A stretch of 39,010 bases of DNA from Acinetobacter lwoffii (GCF_002321025.1 NZ_DCLL01000036.1:1-39010); one strand, 5' to 3'. Positions 1-8,268 are shown, counted from the first letter of the stretch. The notes: generated by a model from the letters alone, not told the origin. Program-made: numbers and translations.

Positions 1-1
1 G

Positions 2-109
2 TCAGTAGAGCTAATCCACCCGATCGCAATGGACCCAGGTCTACGTTTTGCGATCCGTGAAGGCGGCCGTACAGTGGGTGCTGGTGTAGTTGCTAAAGTA
101 ACTGCATAA
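2..109 (+). CDS. tuf: Elongation factor Tu, C-terminal end (partial)
   Basis: The first 35 codons in frame 2 encode the end of EF-Tu domain 3, including [17 protein letters not shown] and [13 protein letters not shown], followed by TAA. This matches the highly conserved C terminus of bacterial EF-Tu, the GTPase that brings aminoacyl-tRNA to the ribosome. The rest of the gene lies left of the window. A strong intrinsic terminator follows 16 bases downstream, so this is the last gene of its unit. In related genomes that unit would be either the rpsL-rpsG-fusA-tuf operon or the second tuf copy; the window cannot show which. Confidence 0.95.
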
Positions 110-125
110 TCGCTGATTGTGTAAG

Positions 126-154
126 AAAAGCGCCTCTTTGAGGCGCTTTTTTTT
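126..154 (+). terminator. Intrinsic terminator of tuf
   Basis: An 11-base stem (AAAAGCGCCTC with GAGGCGCTTTT) around a three-base loop is followed by further T residues. It lies directly after the tuf stop codon and fits a Rho-independent terminator on the plus strand. Confidence 0.92.
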
Positions 155-332
155 GATCTAAACTTTTATAAAACTAAAAATAAATTGTCTGACAATGATT
201 TTAAAAGCTGTCCTTATCTGATATCGGCTTGACCTAAACTGCACTTATGTAAAAAAAATTACCACGTAATATACAGATAAGAATATGAATATTAAATTTT
301 CGGGCCTGGATTGGCCTGATGGGAGTGGTCAC

Positions 333-1214
333 ATGAATGCGAAAGTAAATATTACCAATCGTGCGGGTGCAAGTTTTCCAGTTCGTCGCATGAACTTTGA
401 TTTTGATGCTGTACCGGAATATTGGATGAATGGCTCAGCAGGTCTCACTCATTTTATGACGGCATTATCTGCGCTATTTCCAGCAGGTGAAAAGTTTTTT
501 ATAGATTCAGTCCGTGCGGTGCGTAAACATCCTGCAATTGCCAATAATGAAGCATTACAAAAAGAAATTTCCGCTTTTATTGGTCAGGAAGCGATGCATA
601 CTCACGAGCATATCGGCTTTAATGCATCTGCGCAAAAACATGGGCATGATGTCGAGACGCTTGATCGTTATACCGATAAAGTCATTCAAACGACACGTAA
701 AGTCATGGCTAAACTGGGTAAGCCTGTGGGAATTACCCAAGAAATGGTAGATTTGACTGCAACCACGGCACTTGAGCATTTCACTGCAACCATTGCCTCA
801 CAGCTTTTGACCAATAGTCACATTCAGGAATTGATGACAGATGAAACCATGAAAACCATGTGGTTATGGCACGCCATCGAGGAAAATGAACATAAGGCAG
901 TGGCTTATGATGTCTTCGAAGGGGTTTTTGGCAAAGGATTAAAAGCCTATGCACTGCGTACTTCATCCTTGGTCATCGCAATGGCAACCTTATTTGTGGT
1001 GCAAAGCTATTTCCTTGCCCGTTTGCTCAAACAGGATCAGCAGCTCAATTTTGAGTCCTTAAAAGCCATTTATACCTATGCCTATAGTCCTTCTAAAGGT
1101 GTCATTACGGGTATGGCGAAAGAAATGCTGATGTATTTTAAACCGGGATTCCATCCGAATGATCATCATACAGATCAACTGTTGGCGACCTGGAAAGCCA
1201 AATTGGGTTTGTGA
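333..1214 (+). CDS. Metal-dependent hydrolase (PF10118-like), diiron-type helical protein
   Basis: The protein has 293 residues from this start. It resembles the 'metal-dependent hydrolase' family PF10118, whose substrate is not established. Conserved E/H clusters suit a helical metal site: GQEAMHTHEH, TALEHFTA and WHAIEENEHK. A hydrophobic stretch near the C-terminal third (SSLVIAMATLFVVQSYFLA) may be a membrane or membrane-contact segment. The ATG at 333 is preferred because GGAG lies seven bases upstream and because about 19 residues before the RRMNFDF motif is usual in the family as I recall it. An in-frame ATG at 285 would add 16 residues but has a weaker ribosome binding site. The gene stands alone, between the tuf terminator and its own terminator. 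Function is inferred from family resemblance only. Confidence 0.78.
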   Translation: MNAKVNITNRAGASFPVRRMNFDFDAVPEYWMNGSAGLTHFMTALSALFPAGEKFFIDSVRAVRKHPAIANNEALQKEISAFIGQEAMHTHEHIGFNASAQKHGHDVETLDRYTDKVIQTTRKVMAKLGKPVGITQEMVDLTATTALEHFTATIASQLLTNSHIQELMTDETMKTMWLWHAIEENEHKAVAYDVFEGVFGKGLKAYALRTSSLVIAMATLFVVQSYFLARLLKQDQQLNFESLKAIYTYAYSPSKGVITGMAKEMLMYFKPGFHPNDHHTDQLLATWKAKLGL

Positions 1215-1230
1215 CAGAACTGAAGATTGG

Positions 1231-1257
1231 AGAGCGACTTAAATCGCTCTTTTTTTT
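1231..1257 (+). terminator. Intrinsic terminator after the metal-dependent hydrolase gene
   Basis: Stem AGAGCGA / TCGCTCT with a six-base loop, followed by seven T residues, 16 bases after the stop codon. Confidence 0.9.
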
Positions 1258-1281
1258 GCTCGATTTTTTGCATGAACTTTC

Positions 1282-1287
1282 TATAAT
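1282..1287 (+). promoter_or_regulatory. Possible -10 element for rimI
   Basis: A perfect TATAAT lies 33 bases upstream of the rimI start and just after the preceding terminator. No convincing -35 hexamer sits at 16-18 bases upstream, so this is only a candidate core promoter. Confidence 0.35.
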
Positions 1288-1319
1288 GCGGAGGTTGATT
1301 CTATATAAGATGAACGAAG

Positions 1320-1778
1320 ATGATTCGTTTAATGAAAGCAGCGGATGTAGAAGCCGTTGCAAAGATTGAGAGATCGGTTCAATCACACCCCTGGACTTTC
1401 AAACAGTTCGAAGATGCTGTAACAGCTTATCAAAGTACCGTGATTGAAGTGCAAGGGCAGGTGGCCGGATTTTGTATTTTACAACCGGTGCTAGATGAAG
1501 CCAATTTATTGCTGATGGCGATTGATCCGGCACAGCAAGGTCAGGGCTTGGGCTATCAGTTGCTGGAGGCTTCAGTGGTGATGCTAAAAAACAATCCGGT
1601 ACAGATTTTCCTGGAAGTGCGCGAGAGTAATCAGGCTGCGATCAAGCTATATGAAAAATCAGGCTTTCATCAGATTGATCTGCGTAAGAACTATTATCCA
1701 AATGCCAACGGAAGCCGTGAACATGCCATCATTATGGTGAAAGCATGTACGGATGATTTTGCTAGTCTATTTAAATAA
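1320..1778 (+). CDS. rimI: Ribosomal protein S18-alanine N-acetyltransferase (GNAT family)
   Basis: A 152-residue single-domain GNAT acetyltransferase, the usual length for RimI, which acetylates the N-terminal alanine of ribosomal protein S18. The start MIRLMKAADVEAVAKIE and the early HPWTFKQFEDAV segment are typical of RimI. The acetyl-CoA loop is visible as DPAQQGQGLGYQLL (about residues 70-83), and the C-terminal motif EVRESNQAAIKLYEKSGF is the classical GNAT motif B region. A nearby in-frame ATG at 1332 is an alternative start. The gene converges on bpt, with only 15 bases between the stop codons. A related GNAT of unknown substrate cannot be fully excluded. Confidence 0.85.
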   Translation: MIRLMKAADVEAVAKIERSVQSHPWTFKQFEDAVTAYQSTVIEVQGQVAGFCILQPVLDEANLLLMAIDPAQQGQGLGYQLLEASVVMLKNNPVQIFLEVRESNQAAIKLYEKSGFHQIDLRKNYYPNANGSREHAIIMVKACTDDFASLFK

Positions 1779-1785
1779 TATAAAC

Positions 1786-1837
1786 TGACGACCTTATTTA
1801 ATAATCTGGTGATTCCATCCGCTGGGTAAGGTCGTCA
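1786..1837. repeat. 11-bp inverted repeat at the rimI/bpt convergent junction
   Basis: TGACGACCTTA at 1786-1796 is perfectly complementary to TAAGGTCGTCA at 1827-1837, with a 30-base loop. The left arm spans the bpt stop codon and the right arm lies inside the bpt coding end. There is no U-run on either side, but the hairpin lies exactly where two converging transcripts should end. It may act as a bidirectional end structure. Confidence 0.6.
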
Positions 1838-2609
1838 TTAATGAGTTTCCCAGGTGCTGAATCTCCGTGGCACTTAGGGCATGATTTAAGCGTCGCCATT
1901 GTCCATCGATCAAGAGTTCCAGTGGCAGATACTGAGATTTGTAATTCATTTTGCTAGAATGCGGCACCCAATATCCCAGATAGATAAATTGTAAGCCCAG
2001 CTTTTGTGCATGTTCAATCTGTTTCAAGATTGCAAAAGCACCAAGTGAGCGGCGATTTTCATCTGGGTCAAAGAAGGTATAGACGGCAGAAATGCCATCA
2101 TCCAGCAAGTCACAGGTTGAAACACTGATTAGACGCTCACTTTGCCATAATTCTAGAAAGAAGCTGTCGGCACAGCTTTGTAATAAAAATTTTTCGAACT
2201 GATCCCGAGTGGGTGGGAACATGTCGCCATCTGAGTGGCGTTCATTAATATAGCGTTCATACAGCGCATAATGTAGGTCCCCGGCGTGCTCTGGACTGGT
2301 AATTTTTATCACCAGATCCTGACTACGTTTCCAGGCTTTTTTTTGTGAACTGTTCATGCGGAATTCAGCAACAGGCACACGCGAAGACAGACATTGACGA
2401 CACAAATGACATTCGGGGCGATACACGAAATCACCACTGCGACGGAAACCGGTACGTGACAGTTCCGATAAAGTGACTACATCAATTCGATGTGCGGGAT
2501 CCAGAAAAACCATGCGCGCCGACTTGTTGGGCAGATAGCTGCAATCATGCGGCGGCGTAATATAATACTGTAAATCGTTCAGTAGGGCCTTTGGCTGATA
2601 AGAGTTCAT
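1794..2609 (-). CDS. bpt: Aspartate/glutamate leucyltransferase (bacterial N-degron pathway)
   Basis: A 271-residue protein with the Bpt / Ate1-like architecture. It transfers leucine from leucyl-tRNA to proteins beginning with Asp or Glu, marking them for ClpS/ClpAP. The N-terminal ATE domain shows the cysteine-rich signature YRPECHLCRQCLSSRVPV (about residues 62-79). The C-terminal part holds the GNAT-like fold with TFFDPDENRRSLGAFAILKQI and YLGYWVPHSSKMNYKSQ. It starts 21 bases after the aat stop codon, so aat and bpt almost certainly form one operon of two aminoacyl-tRNA-protein transferases. Older annotations call this family arginyltransferase; leucyl specificity is known for the bacterial type. 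Confidence 0.93.
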   Translation of the reverse strand: MNSYQPKALLNDLQYYITPPHDCSYLPNKSARMVFLDPAHRIDVVTLSELSRTGFRRSGDFVYRPECHLCRQCLSSRVPVAEFRMNSSQKKAWKRSQDLVIKITSPEHAGDLHYALYERYINERHSDGDMFPPTRDQFEKFLLQSCADSFFLELWQSERLISVSTCDLLDDGISAVYTFFDPDENRRSLGAFAILKQIEHAQKLGLQFIYLGYWVPHSSKMNYKSQYLPLELLIDGQWRRLNHALSATEIQHLGNSLMTTLPSGWNHQIIK

Positions 2610-2630
2610 AACAACTACCCTCTGTTATTT

Positions 2631-3362
2631 TCATTCACTTAAGCGCGCGTTTTGCGCTATTGTTTTACTTGAAAATACACCTTCCTGATACTTTTTCCAA
2701 TCAATCGCAGGCTTTTTTACAATATCTTGTAAAGAATTAAGATAGGCTTGGCGAGAAAGTGTGCAGGCACCTAGGCTTAAAAGATGATCGTTGACCAGTT
2801 GGCAGTCGATCCAGGGTAGTTTATTTTCCTGTCCAATCAGCATTAAAGTATAGAAAGCCATTTTAGAAACATCGGTTTGCGTACTAAACATGGATTCACC
2901 AAAACAGCCTTGACCGATGGTCACACCATAAAGTCCCCCCACGACGCGATCTTCATCCCAGACCTCAATGCTGTAGCCATATCCTGCGTCGAACATGTCG
3001 CAATAGCCTGCGATAATATCTTCACTGATCCAGGTATCGTTTGCATAAGCACGAGGCAATGAACAGGAACGAATCACTCTTTCAAAAGCATGATTGACCG
3101 TAATTTTATAGTCCTGCTTTTTCATATTGCGTAGCAGGGATTTGCTTGGGTGATAATCTTCGGGGCGAATAATGCAGCGCGGTTCCGGACTCCACCAGCA
3201 AATCGGATCACCTTCTGAAAACCAAGGAAATAATCCATGTGTATAGGCTTCATAAAGTGTAGAAGGGGAGAGGTCGGCACCAATACAAATCAGTCCTTCA
3301 CCTTCAGGATCAACCTCGACCGGATTGGGGAAAATGAATTCTGAGCGAGGAAGTAAAGACAT
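2631..3362 (-). CDS. aat: Leucyl/phenylalanyl-tRNA--protein transferase
   Basis: A 243-residue protein of normal family length. It adds leucine or phenylalanine to proteins with N-terminal Lys or Arg, making them ClpS/ClpAP substrates. Typical Aat segments are FPNPVEVDPEGEGLICIGADL near the N terminus, YTHGLFPWFSEGDPICWWSPEPR (residues about 36-58), the WISEDIIAGYCDMFDAGYGYSIEVW region and GGLYGVTIGQGCFGESMF. It is the first gene of the aat-bpt pair. An intrinsic terminator separates it from trxB upstream, so it probably has its own promoter within about 50 bases. Confidence 0.96.
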   Translation of the reverse strand: MSLLPRSEFIFPNPVEVDPEGEGLICIGADLSPSTLYEAYTHGLFPWFSEGDPICWWSPEPRCIIRPEDYHPSKSLLRNMKKQDYKITVNHAFERVIRSCSLPRAYANDTWISEDIIAGYCDMFDAGYGYSIEVWDEDRVVGGLYGVTIGQGCFGESMFSTQTDVSKMAFYTLMLIGQENKLPWIDCQLVNDHLLSLGACTLSRQAYLNSLQDIVKKPAIDWKKYQEGVFSSKTIAQNARLSE

Positions 3363-3412
3363 AGCAGACCCGACATAAATCTATAGATAAATCATCATCT
3401 CATTCTAGCAAT

Positions 3413-3446
3413 AAAAAAGCCGCCTATAATGGACGGCTTTTTTATT
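3413..3446 (-). terminator. Intrinsic terminator of trxB
   Basis: AAAAAAGCCG (3413-3422) pairs with CGGCTTTTTT (3434-3443) around an 11-base loop. On the minus strand the right place for trxB termination is met and the stem is followed by a T tract. Confidence 0.85.
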
Positions 3447-3454
3447 CTTGCTGC

Positions 3455-4417
3455 TTAGTCTAGTTTGCCCATCGCATCAAGATATTTTTCTGCATCAAGC
3501 GCAGCCATACAGCCTGAACCCGCAGAAGTAATGGCTTGACGATAAATGCTGTCCGCAATATCACCGGCTGCAAATACACCCGGTACAGAAGTTTGAGTTG
3601 CATTACCTGCAGTACCGCTTTGCACCTGGATATAACCATCACGAAGCTCTAACTGACCTTCAAACATGCTGCTATTTGGCTTATGACCAATCGCCACGAA
3701 CATACCCGTCACATCAATGTTTTGAGTAGAATCATCTTGAGTTGATTTAATACGAACTGAGGTCACTCCAGATTGTGCATCACCTAATACTTCATCAACT
3801 TGATGATTCCAGATAATACTGATCTTGCCTTCTTTTTCTTTGGCAAATAAATGATCTTGTAGGATTTTTTCAGAGCGTAATGAATCACGACGGTGAACCA
3901 GAGTCACGTGAGACGCAATATTGGATAAGTACAATGCTTCTTCAACAGCGGTATTACCGCCCCCTACAACCATCACTTTCTGGTTTTTATAGAAGAAACC
4001 ATCACAGGTTGCGCAAGCACTGACACCTTGACCCATATAGGCTGCTTCAGATTCCAGACCGAGGTATTGGGCAGTTGCACCGGTACAGATGATCAGAGCA
4101 TCACAGGTGAATTCTTCCATATCGCCTTTTAACACGAAGGGGCGCTGGCTAAGATCCACTTCATTGATATGGTCATACACGATTTCAGTGCCAAAACGCT
4201 CTGCATGTGCCTGCATACGTTCCATCAATGCTGGACCAGTCAAACCTTCGGGATCACCCGGCCAGTTATCGACGTCAGTCGTCGTGGTCAGCTGACCGCC
4301 CAGTTGCAAGCCTGCAATCAGGGTAGGTTTCAAGTTTGCACGCGCTGCATACACTGCTGCGCTATAGCCTGCAGGGCCAGAACCTAAAATAATCAGTCGT
4401 GAGTGACGTGCGCTCAT
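3455..4417 (-). CDS. trxB: Thioredoxin-disulfide reductase
   Basis: A 320-residue low-molecular-weight flavoprotein of the usual length. It transfers electrons from NADPH through FAD to thioredoxin in the cytoplasm. The N-terminal FAD-binding motif GSGPAGYSAAVYAAR lies at residues 12-26. The redox-active CATC is at Cys135-Cys138 within SACATCDGFFY. The NADPH-binding GGGNTAVEEALYLSN with the HRR dipeptide (LVHRRDSLR) follows. The C-terminal FAD motif is GVFAAGDIADSIYRQAITSAGSGCMAA. The gene is divergent from ftsK and ends at its own terminator before aat, so it is probably monocistronic. Confidence 0.97.
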   Translation of the reverse strand: MSARHSRLIILGSGPAGYSAAVYAARANLKPTLIAGLQLGGQLTTTTDVDNWPGDPEGLTGPALMERMQAHAERFGTEIVYDHINEVDLSQRPFVLKGDMEEFTCDALIICTGATAQYLGLESEAAYMGQGVSACATCDGFFYKNQKVMVVGGGNTAVEEALYLSNIASHVTLVHRRDSLRSEKILQDHLFAKEKEGKISIIWNHQVDEVLGDAQSGVTSVRIKSTQDDSTQNIDVTGMFVAIGHKPNSSMFEGQLELRDGYIQVQSGTAGNATQTSVPGVFAAGDIADSIYRQAITSAGSGCMAALDAEKYLDAMGKLD

Positions 4418-4542
4418 CAGCTGTATCCTTTTTTATTTAGAAATTTATTGAATTATACGTGAAACTGTATAACAGTGGTGTGAGATTAAAGTCGATATTA
4501 TTGATCATTGAAATCGATTTGGGCTATATAGCATAAGTAACA

Positions 4543-4595
4543 TTGTGCTTGCACAATAGTGCATCTTTTTTCACAGAACAGGTGCATAATATGCA
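4543..4595. repeat. Two short palindromes in the trxB-ftsK divergent region
   Basis: TTGTGC-TT-GCACAA (4543-4556) and TGCATA-A-TATGCA (4583-4595) are perfect inverted repeats 26 bases apart. They sit in the 249-base divergent control region, 72 or more bases before the ftsK start. They could be operator half-sites or mRNA-leader hairpins. Neither matches a binding site that I recognise. Apart from these and AT-rich promoter-like sequence I see no gene in 4418-4666. Confidence 0.45.
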
Positions 4596-4666
4596 TTTTA
4601 TTGCGTCGCTTTTTTCAAGCATTGAAGCAAAAGAATATTCATGAAGAATTGGTTACAGGACAGTAT

Positions 4667-7600
4667 ATGACAGCGGTGTCGAGTGCCTATGCACAGCGCT
4701 TAGTAATGACATTATTTTTAGTCTCATTTGGGATTTATCTGTTTCTTGCAACAGTGACCTATACGCCATTTGATCCGGGGTGGATGCATATCTCCAGTGA
4801 TACGCAGACCGTTTCGAATGCCAGTGGGGTAGCGGGTGCCTGGATTGCAGACCTTTTGTTTGGCTTCCTTGGTTGGGCAAGTCTGCTGATCCCTGTCTAT
4901 CTGTTTATGGAAGCAATTCAGGTCTGGTGGCCGCGTAGCTTCCTGAACCGGCCATTTCGCTATGCTGCGCAATTCTTCCTGTTGCTGACCACCTCAGCGC
5001 TGTTGTTTTTATTTTGGCAAGTCCCTGCTGATACGCTGGATAATTCTTCCGGCGGTATTATTGGCTATGAATTAGGCCAGAGTCTGGAACAACTGCTGAC
5101 AGTATACGGTGCAGCATTCTTCCTGCTGGTGCTTTGGGTGGTGCTATTTACCTTGGCGTTTGGGGTGAAATGGAACAAGACCTGGAGCAGCCTCAAAGCA
5201 ACCCCTGCTTATTTACAAGACCTATTCTACCGCAATGTGCCTGAAGGCATGTCTGATTTTGACCGGACTGCACCTGTCGCCAAAAAAGAGCCAGTCATTA
5301 GTGCAAAAAAAGTAGCGGTTGCAGTAACACCTGCGCCTGAGCATCAACTGGTAGAAATAGATCCGGTGGTGCGCGATCAGGTGGCTGAACGCTTATTTGA
5401 TGATTTTGCCGATAAAGAATCACAACAACCGCAGTTTTATGAGGATATTCCTGAGGCTGAGCAGCAGGCTCCTGAGCCAGTCGAGACATTTAAGCAAGTA
5501 CAGCAAGTGCCTCAACAGCCGGATCGTGTGGTAGCCACAGGCGAGGTATGGCGTGCCTTACATTCAAATGAAGATCAGCGGCATAAACAGGATATTGATG
5601 CCTTACTCAAAGCAGCCGAAGAAGAACAGCTTAATTCTCCAGTCTCACATATAGCCGCTCCTCAACCTGTTTCAGCACAGACTCATGCTCACACCAGAAC
5701 CGCATCGGCTTCACATACAGGCTTGGATTGGGATGATGATGAAATCTTTGATGAACTTCTGGCTGCAGTTCCGCAAGGCAAAACTGCGACAGATGTGCAT
5801 AGCCCATTCAATACCGCGCCGCCTGAAAAAACGTCAAGAATTGTAGAAGACATGACCAATGTTGCACCTGTCATGGCATCTATGACAACGGCACATGTCG
5901 TGAAAAATAGCGCATTACAGGCCGATCTGGATGACCTGGGTGATTTGCTGATTGAAGAAGAGCCAAGCCAGCCGGTACGCAGCTCTAGCTATGCCCAGTC
6001 TTCTGCTTTTGTTCAGGCCCCGATTCAGCATCAGGGTATAGAGCGACCAGCATCTCCTCCTTCTGCAACTCATGCAGCAGTACGCGAGGCTTTATCTAAA
6101 GAAGAATTTGTAGAAGCTTGGCAAGAAACGGCTGGTAAACCACATGATGAAGACGAGTTTGATTTTGATGCACCTTTAACCGATGCTTCAGGCCGTCCGA
6201 TGTCACGTGCCATGCAGGTGGCAGAGCGCCGTAAAGATTTATCGCCGCTTCCAGGCCTGGATTTACTGGATGAGGTCGATCCTAATAAAAAAGTGAATTT
6301 TACCGAAGAGCAGCTGGCACGTTTATCTGAGCTGCTTGAAATCAAGTTGCAGGAATTCAACGTCAAAGCCAAGGTGGTAGAAGCACAGCCAGGCCCAGTC
6401 GTGACACGTTTTGAACTGGATCTGGCGCCAGGGGTAAAAGCCTCTAAAGTGACGAATATTTCGCGTGATCTGGCACGTTCGATGTCGATGGCATCGGTTC
6501 GTGTGGTTGAAGTCATTCCAGGCAAGCCGTATATCGGAATTGAAGTACCAAACAGTACCCGTGAAATGGTCCGTTTAATCGAACTTTTGACCATTCCCGC
6601 CTTTACTGATCCGAATAGTATTCTCTCTATGGCAATGGGTAAGGATATTTCCGGTAATCCGGTAATTGCTGATCTGGGTAAAGCGCCGCATATGCTGGTG
6701 GCAGGGACCACGGGTTCCGGTAAATCGGTGGCGGTCAACTCGATGATTCTATCGATGTTGCTGAAATATACCCCAGATGAATTGCGTCTTATTCTGATCG
6801 ATCCAAAGCAGCTGGAACTGGCGAACTATAATGATATTCCGCATTTGTTGACGCCTGTAGTCACCGATATGAAAGATGCGGTCAGCGCATTGAACTGGTG
6901 TGTCAATGAGATGGAACGTCGTTATAAGCTGATGTCTTTCTTGAAAATCCGTAAACTAAGCGACTATAACCGCAAGGTGGAAGAGGCGATTGCCAATGGT
7001 GAAGACCTGATCGATCCAACCTGGAAAGCCAGCGATTCTGTTGTGGGTGAACGTGCGCCGCGTTTGACGCCATTGCCTTCCATTGTGATTGTCGCGGATG
7101 AGTTCGCGGATATGATCATGCAGGTCGGTAAGAAAGCTGAAGAGATGATTACCCGTCTGGCACAAAAATCACGTGCTGCCGGTATTCACCTGTTGCTTGC
7201 GACCCAACGTCCATCGGTGGACGTGATCACCGGTTTGATCAAAGCCAATATTCCAACACGTGTCGCGCTACGGGTTAACTCCAAGATCGACTCGCGTACT
7301 ATTCTGGATGCGGGTGGTGCAGAGGACTTGCTCGGTCACGGTGACATGCTATTCCTCGGCCCGGGTAAAATCGAACCTGAGCGTGTACATGGTGCCTTTA
7401 TTGCCGATGACGAAGTCAACCGGATCTGCGATGCATGGCGTGAACGTGGTTCACCAAATTATGTCGACGAGATCCTGACACCATTTGATGAAGAACCATC
7501 CAGCCGTGGTTTTGAAGATGGTGGTGAGGGCAGTTCAGACCGTGATGCACTGTATGACCAGTGTGTAGCTTTTGTTTTGGAAACCCGTAAGGCTTCTACT

Positions 7601-7723
7601 TCATCCTTGCAACGTAAATTCAGTCTGGGCTATAACCGTGCTGCACGGATCATTGACCAGATGGAAGAAAACGGCATTGTCAGCGGTATGGGTGCCAATG
7701 GTAAACGCGAGATTCTGGTTTAA
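4667..7723 (+). CDS. ftsK: DNA translocase FtsK
   Basis: A 1018-residue septal DNA pump that links division to chromosome segregation and XerCD/dif resolution. The N-terminal domain has about four membrane segments (roughly residues 10-185). An acidic, Gln/Pro-rich linker follows (about 200-560). The motor domain holds Walker A AGTTGSGKS near residue 680 and Walker B IVIVADEFADMIM. The C-terminal winged-helix gamma domain, which reads KOPS, is seen in the last 65 residues (TSSLQRKFSLGYNRAARIID). The reading frame is open from 4559, but ATG 4667 has AGGA six bases upstream and gives the expected N terminus before the first membrane helix. Its terminator is shared with the converging gene. Confidence 0.97.
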   Translation: MTAVSSAYAQRLVMTLFLVSFGIYLFLATVTYTPFDPGWMHISSDTQTVSNASGVAGAWIADLLFGFLGWASLLIPVYLFMEAIQVWWPRSFLNRPFRYAAQFFLLLTTSALLFLFWQVPADTLDNSSGGIIGYELGQSLEQLLTVYGAAFFLLVLWVVLFTLAFGVKWNKTWSSLKATPAYLQDLFYRNVPEGMSDFDRTAPVAKKEPVISAKKVAVAVTPAPEHQLVEIDPVVRDQVAERLFDDFADKESQQPQFYEDIPEAEQQAPEPVETFKQVQQVPQQPDRVVATGEVWRALHSNEDQRHKQDIDALLKAAEEEQLNSPVSHIAAPQPVSAQTHAHTRTASASHTGLDWDDDEIFDELLAAVPQGKTATDVHSPFNTAPPEKTSRIVEDMTNVAPVMASMTTAHVVKNSALQADLDDLGDLLIEEEPSQPVRSSSYAQSSAFVQAPIQHQGIERPASPPSATHAAVREALSKEEFVEAWQETAGKPHDEDEFDFDAPLTDASGRPMSRAMQVAERRKDLSPLPGLDLLDEVDPNKKVNFTEEQLARLSELLEIKLQEFNVKAKVVEAQPGPVVTRFELDLAPGVKASKVTNISRDLARSMSMASVRVVEVIPGKPYIGIEVPNSTREMVRLIELLTIPAFTDPNSILSMAMGKDISGNPVIADLGKAPHMLVAGTTGSGKSVAVNSMILSMLLKYTPDELRLILIDPKQLELANYNDIPHLLTPVVTDMKDAVSALNWCVNEMERRYKLMSFLKIRKLSDYNRKVEEAIANGEDLIDPTWKASDSVVGERAPRLTPLPSIVIVADEFADMIMQVGKKAEEMITRLAQKSRAAGIHLLLATQRPSVDVITGLIKANIPTRVALRVNSKIDSRTILDAGGAEDLLGHGDMLFLGPGKIEPERVHGAFIADDEVNRICDAWRERGSPNYVDEILTPFDEEPSSRGFEDGGEGSSDRDALYDQCVAFVLETRKASTSSLQRKFSLGYNRAARIIDQMEENGIVSGMGANGKREILV

Positions 7724-7741
7724 TTTCAGTCTACCTACAAT

Positions 7742-7772
7742 AAAAAAGCCTGCTTTCAAAGCAGGCTTTTTT
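7742..7772. terminator. Bidirectional intrinsic terminator between ftsK and the PA4642-like gene
   Basis: A 15-base stem, AAAAAAGCCTGCTTT with AAAGCAGGCTTTTTT, encloses a single C, so the actual loop opens by a few bases. A and T tracts on both sides make it work for both converging transcripts. Confidence 0.93.
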
Positions 7773-7784
7773 ATGTATTTTGAC

Positions 7785-8072
7785 TCAGGCAAATTTTGCC
7801 AATACATCCAGAAACTCGGCACTTTGACGCGGGAAAGTGGCAATCACGTCATGAATCCGTTGTCCTTCCGGATTGGTTGCATTGACATCACGGCCATCAG
7901 CGACAAATTTCGTCAACAGGCGTTCATAATCAAATGGACGCATATGCTTGAAAGCATGATAGAGCACGTGAAAATCAGCATTAACACCTGCAGGAGGAAG
8001 CTGATTCAAGTAGGCAAATACACGCTCATCTGACCATTCTTCGTTAAAGGTCGCTGGTTGAGATAATGCCAT
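7785..8072 (-). CDS. Small conserved protein, PA4642-like family, function unknown
   Basis: A 95-residue soluble acidic protein without a signal peptide or membrane segment. The pattern EEWSDERVFAYLNQLPPAG near the N terminus, ADFHVLYHAFKHMRPFDYERLL in the middle, and GRDVNATNPEGQRIHDVI near the C terminus resembles the small PA4642 family of Pseudomonadales from memory. The last segment also looks like one ankyrin-type turn (DVNATNPEG). No catalytic residues are evident. The gene lies downstream of minE on the same strand, but a 119-bp inverted-repeat element sits between them, so it may have its own promoter. Family assignment is moderate and function is not known. Confidence 0.65.
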   Translation of the reverse strand: MALSQPATFNEEWSDERVFAYLNQLPPAGVNADFHVLYHAFKHMRPFDYERLLTKFVADGRDVNATNPEGQRIHDVIATFPRQSAEFLDVLAKFA

Positions 8073-8115
8073 CGCAATTTCCTTGATCTAATGTAGTTTT
8101 TTCGGCATGAAAAAA

Positions 8116-8234
8116 GGCAAAATATGAGACTAGATTAGCAAAGCACTGCTTTGCCTAGTCGCAAGACTTGAAGCTATGCTTCAAGTGGGCGGAATATAGC
8201 TAAACTACTATTTCTACCACTCTCATATTTTGCC
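8116..8234. mobile_element. 119-bp element with 14-bp terminal inverted repeats and internal hairpins (MITE- or REP-like)
   Basis: GGCAAAATATGAGA at 8116-8129 is perfectly inverted as TCTCATATTTTGCC at 8221-8234. Inside are two strong hairpins: GCAAAGC/GCTTTGC (8138-8154), flanked by GACTAG and CTAGTC that extend it, and ACTTGAAGC/GCTTCAAGT (8166-8186). There is no ORF. No clear target-site duplication flanks it. The architecture suits a non-autonomous mobile repeat or a structured intergenic repeat. Whether it is repeated in the genome cannot be seen from this window, where it occurs once. Confidence 0.5.
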
Positions 8235-8268
8235 TTGAATCAATTTACTTGACCAATCAAAAATCAGA

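Noticed and set aside
6070..6738. A 222-codon minus-strand open frame inside ftsK
   Set aside because: It lies fully antisense to the conserved FtsK motor region, has a Ser/Thr/Arg-rich composition typical of a shadow frame, and matches no family that I recognise.
7572..8033. A 153-codon plus-strand frame from the end of ftsK across the terminator into the next gene
   Set aside because: It crosses a strong bidirectional terminator and overlaps two better-supported genes.
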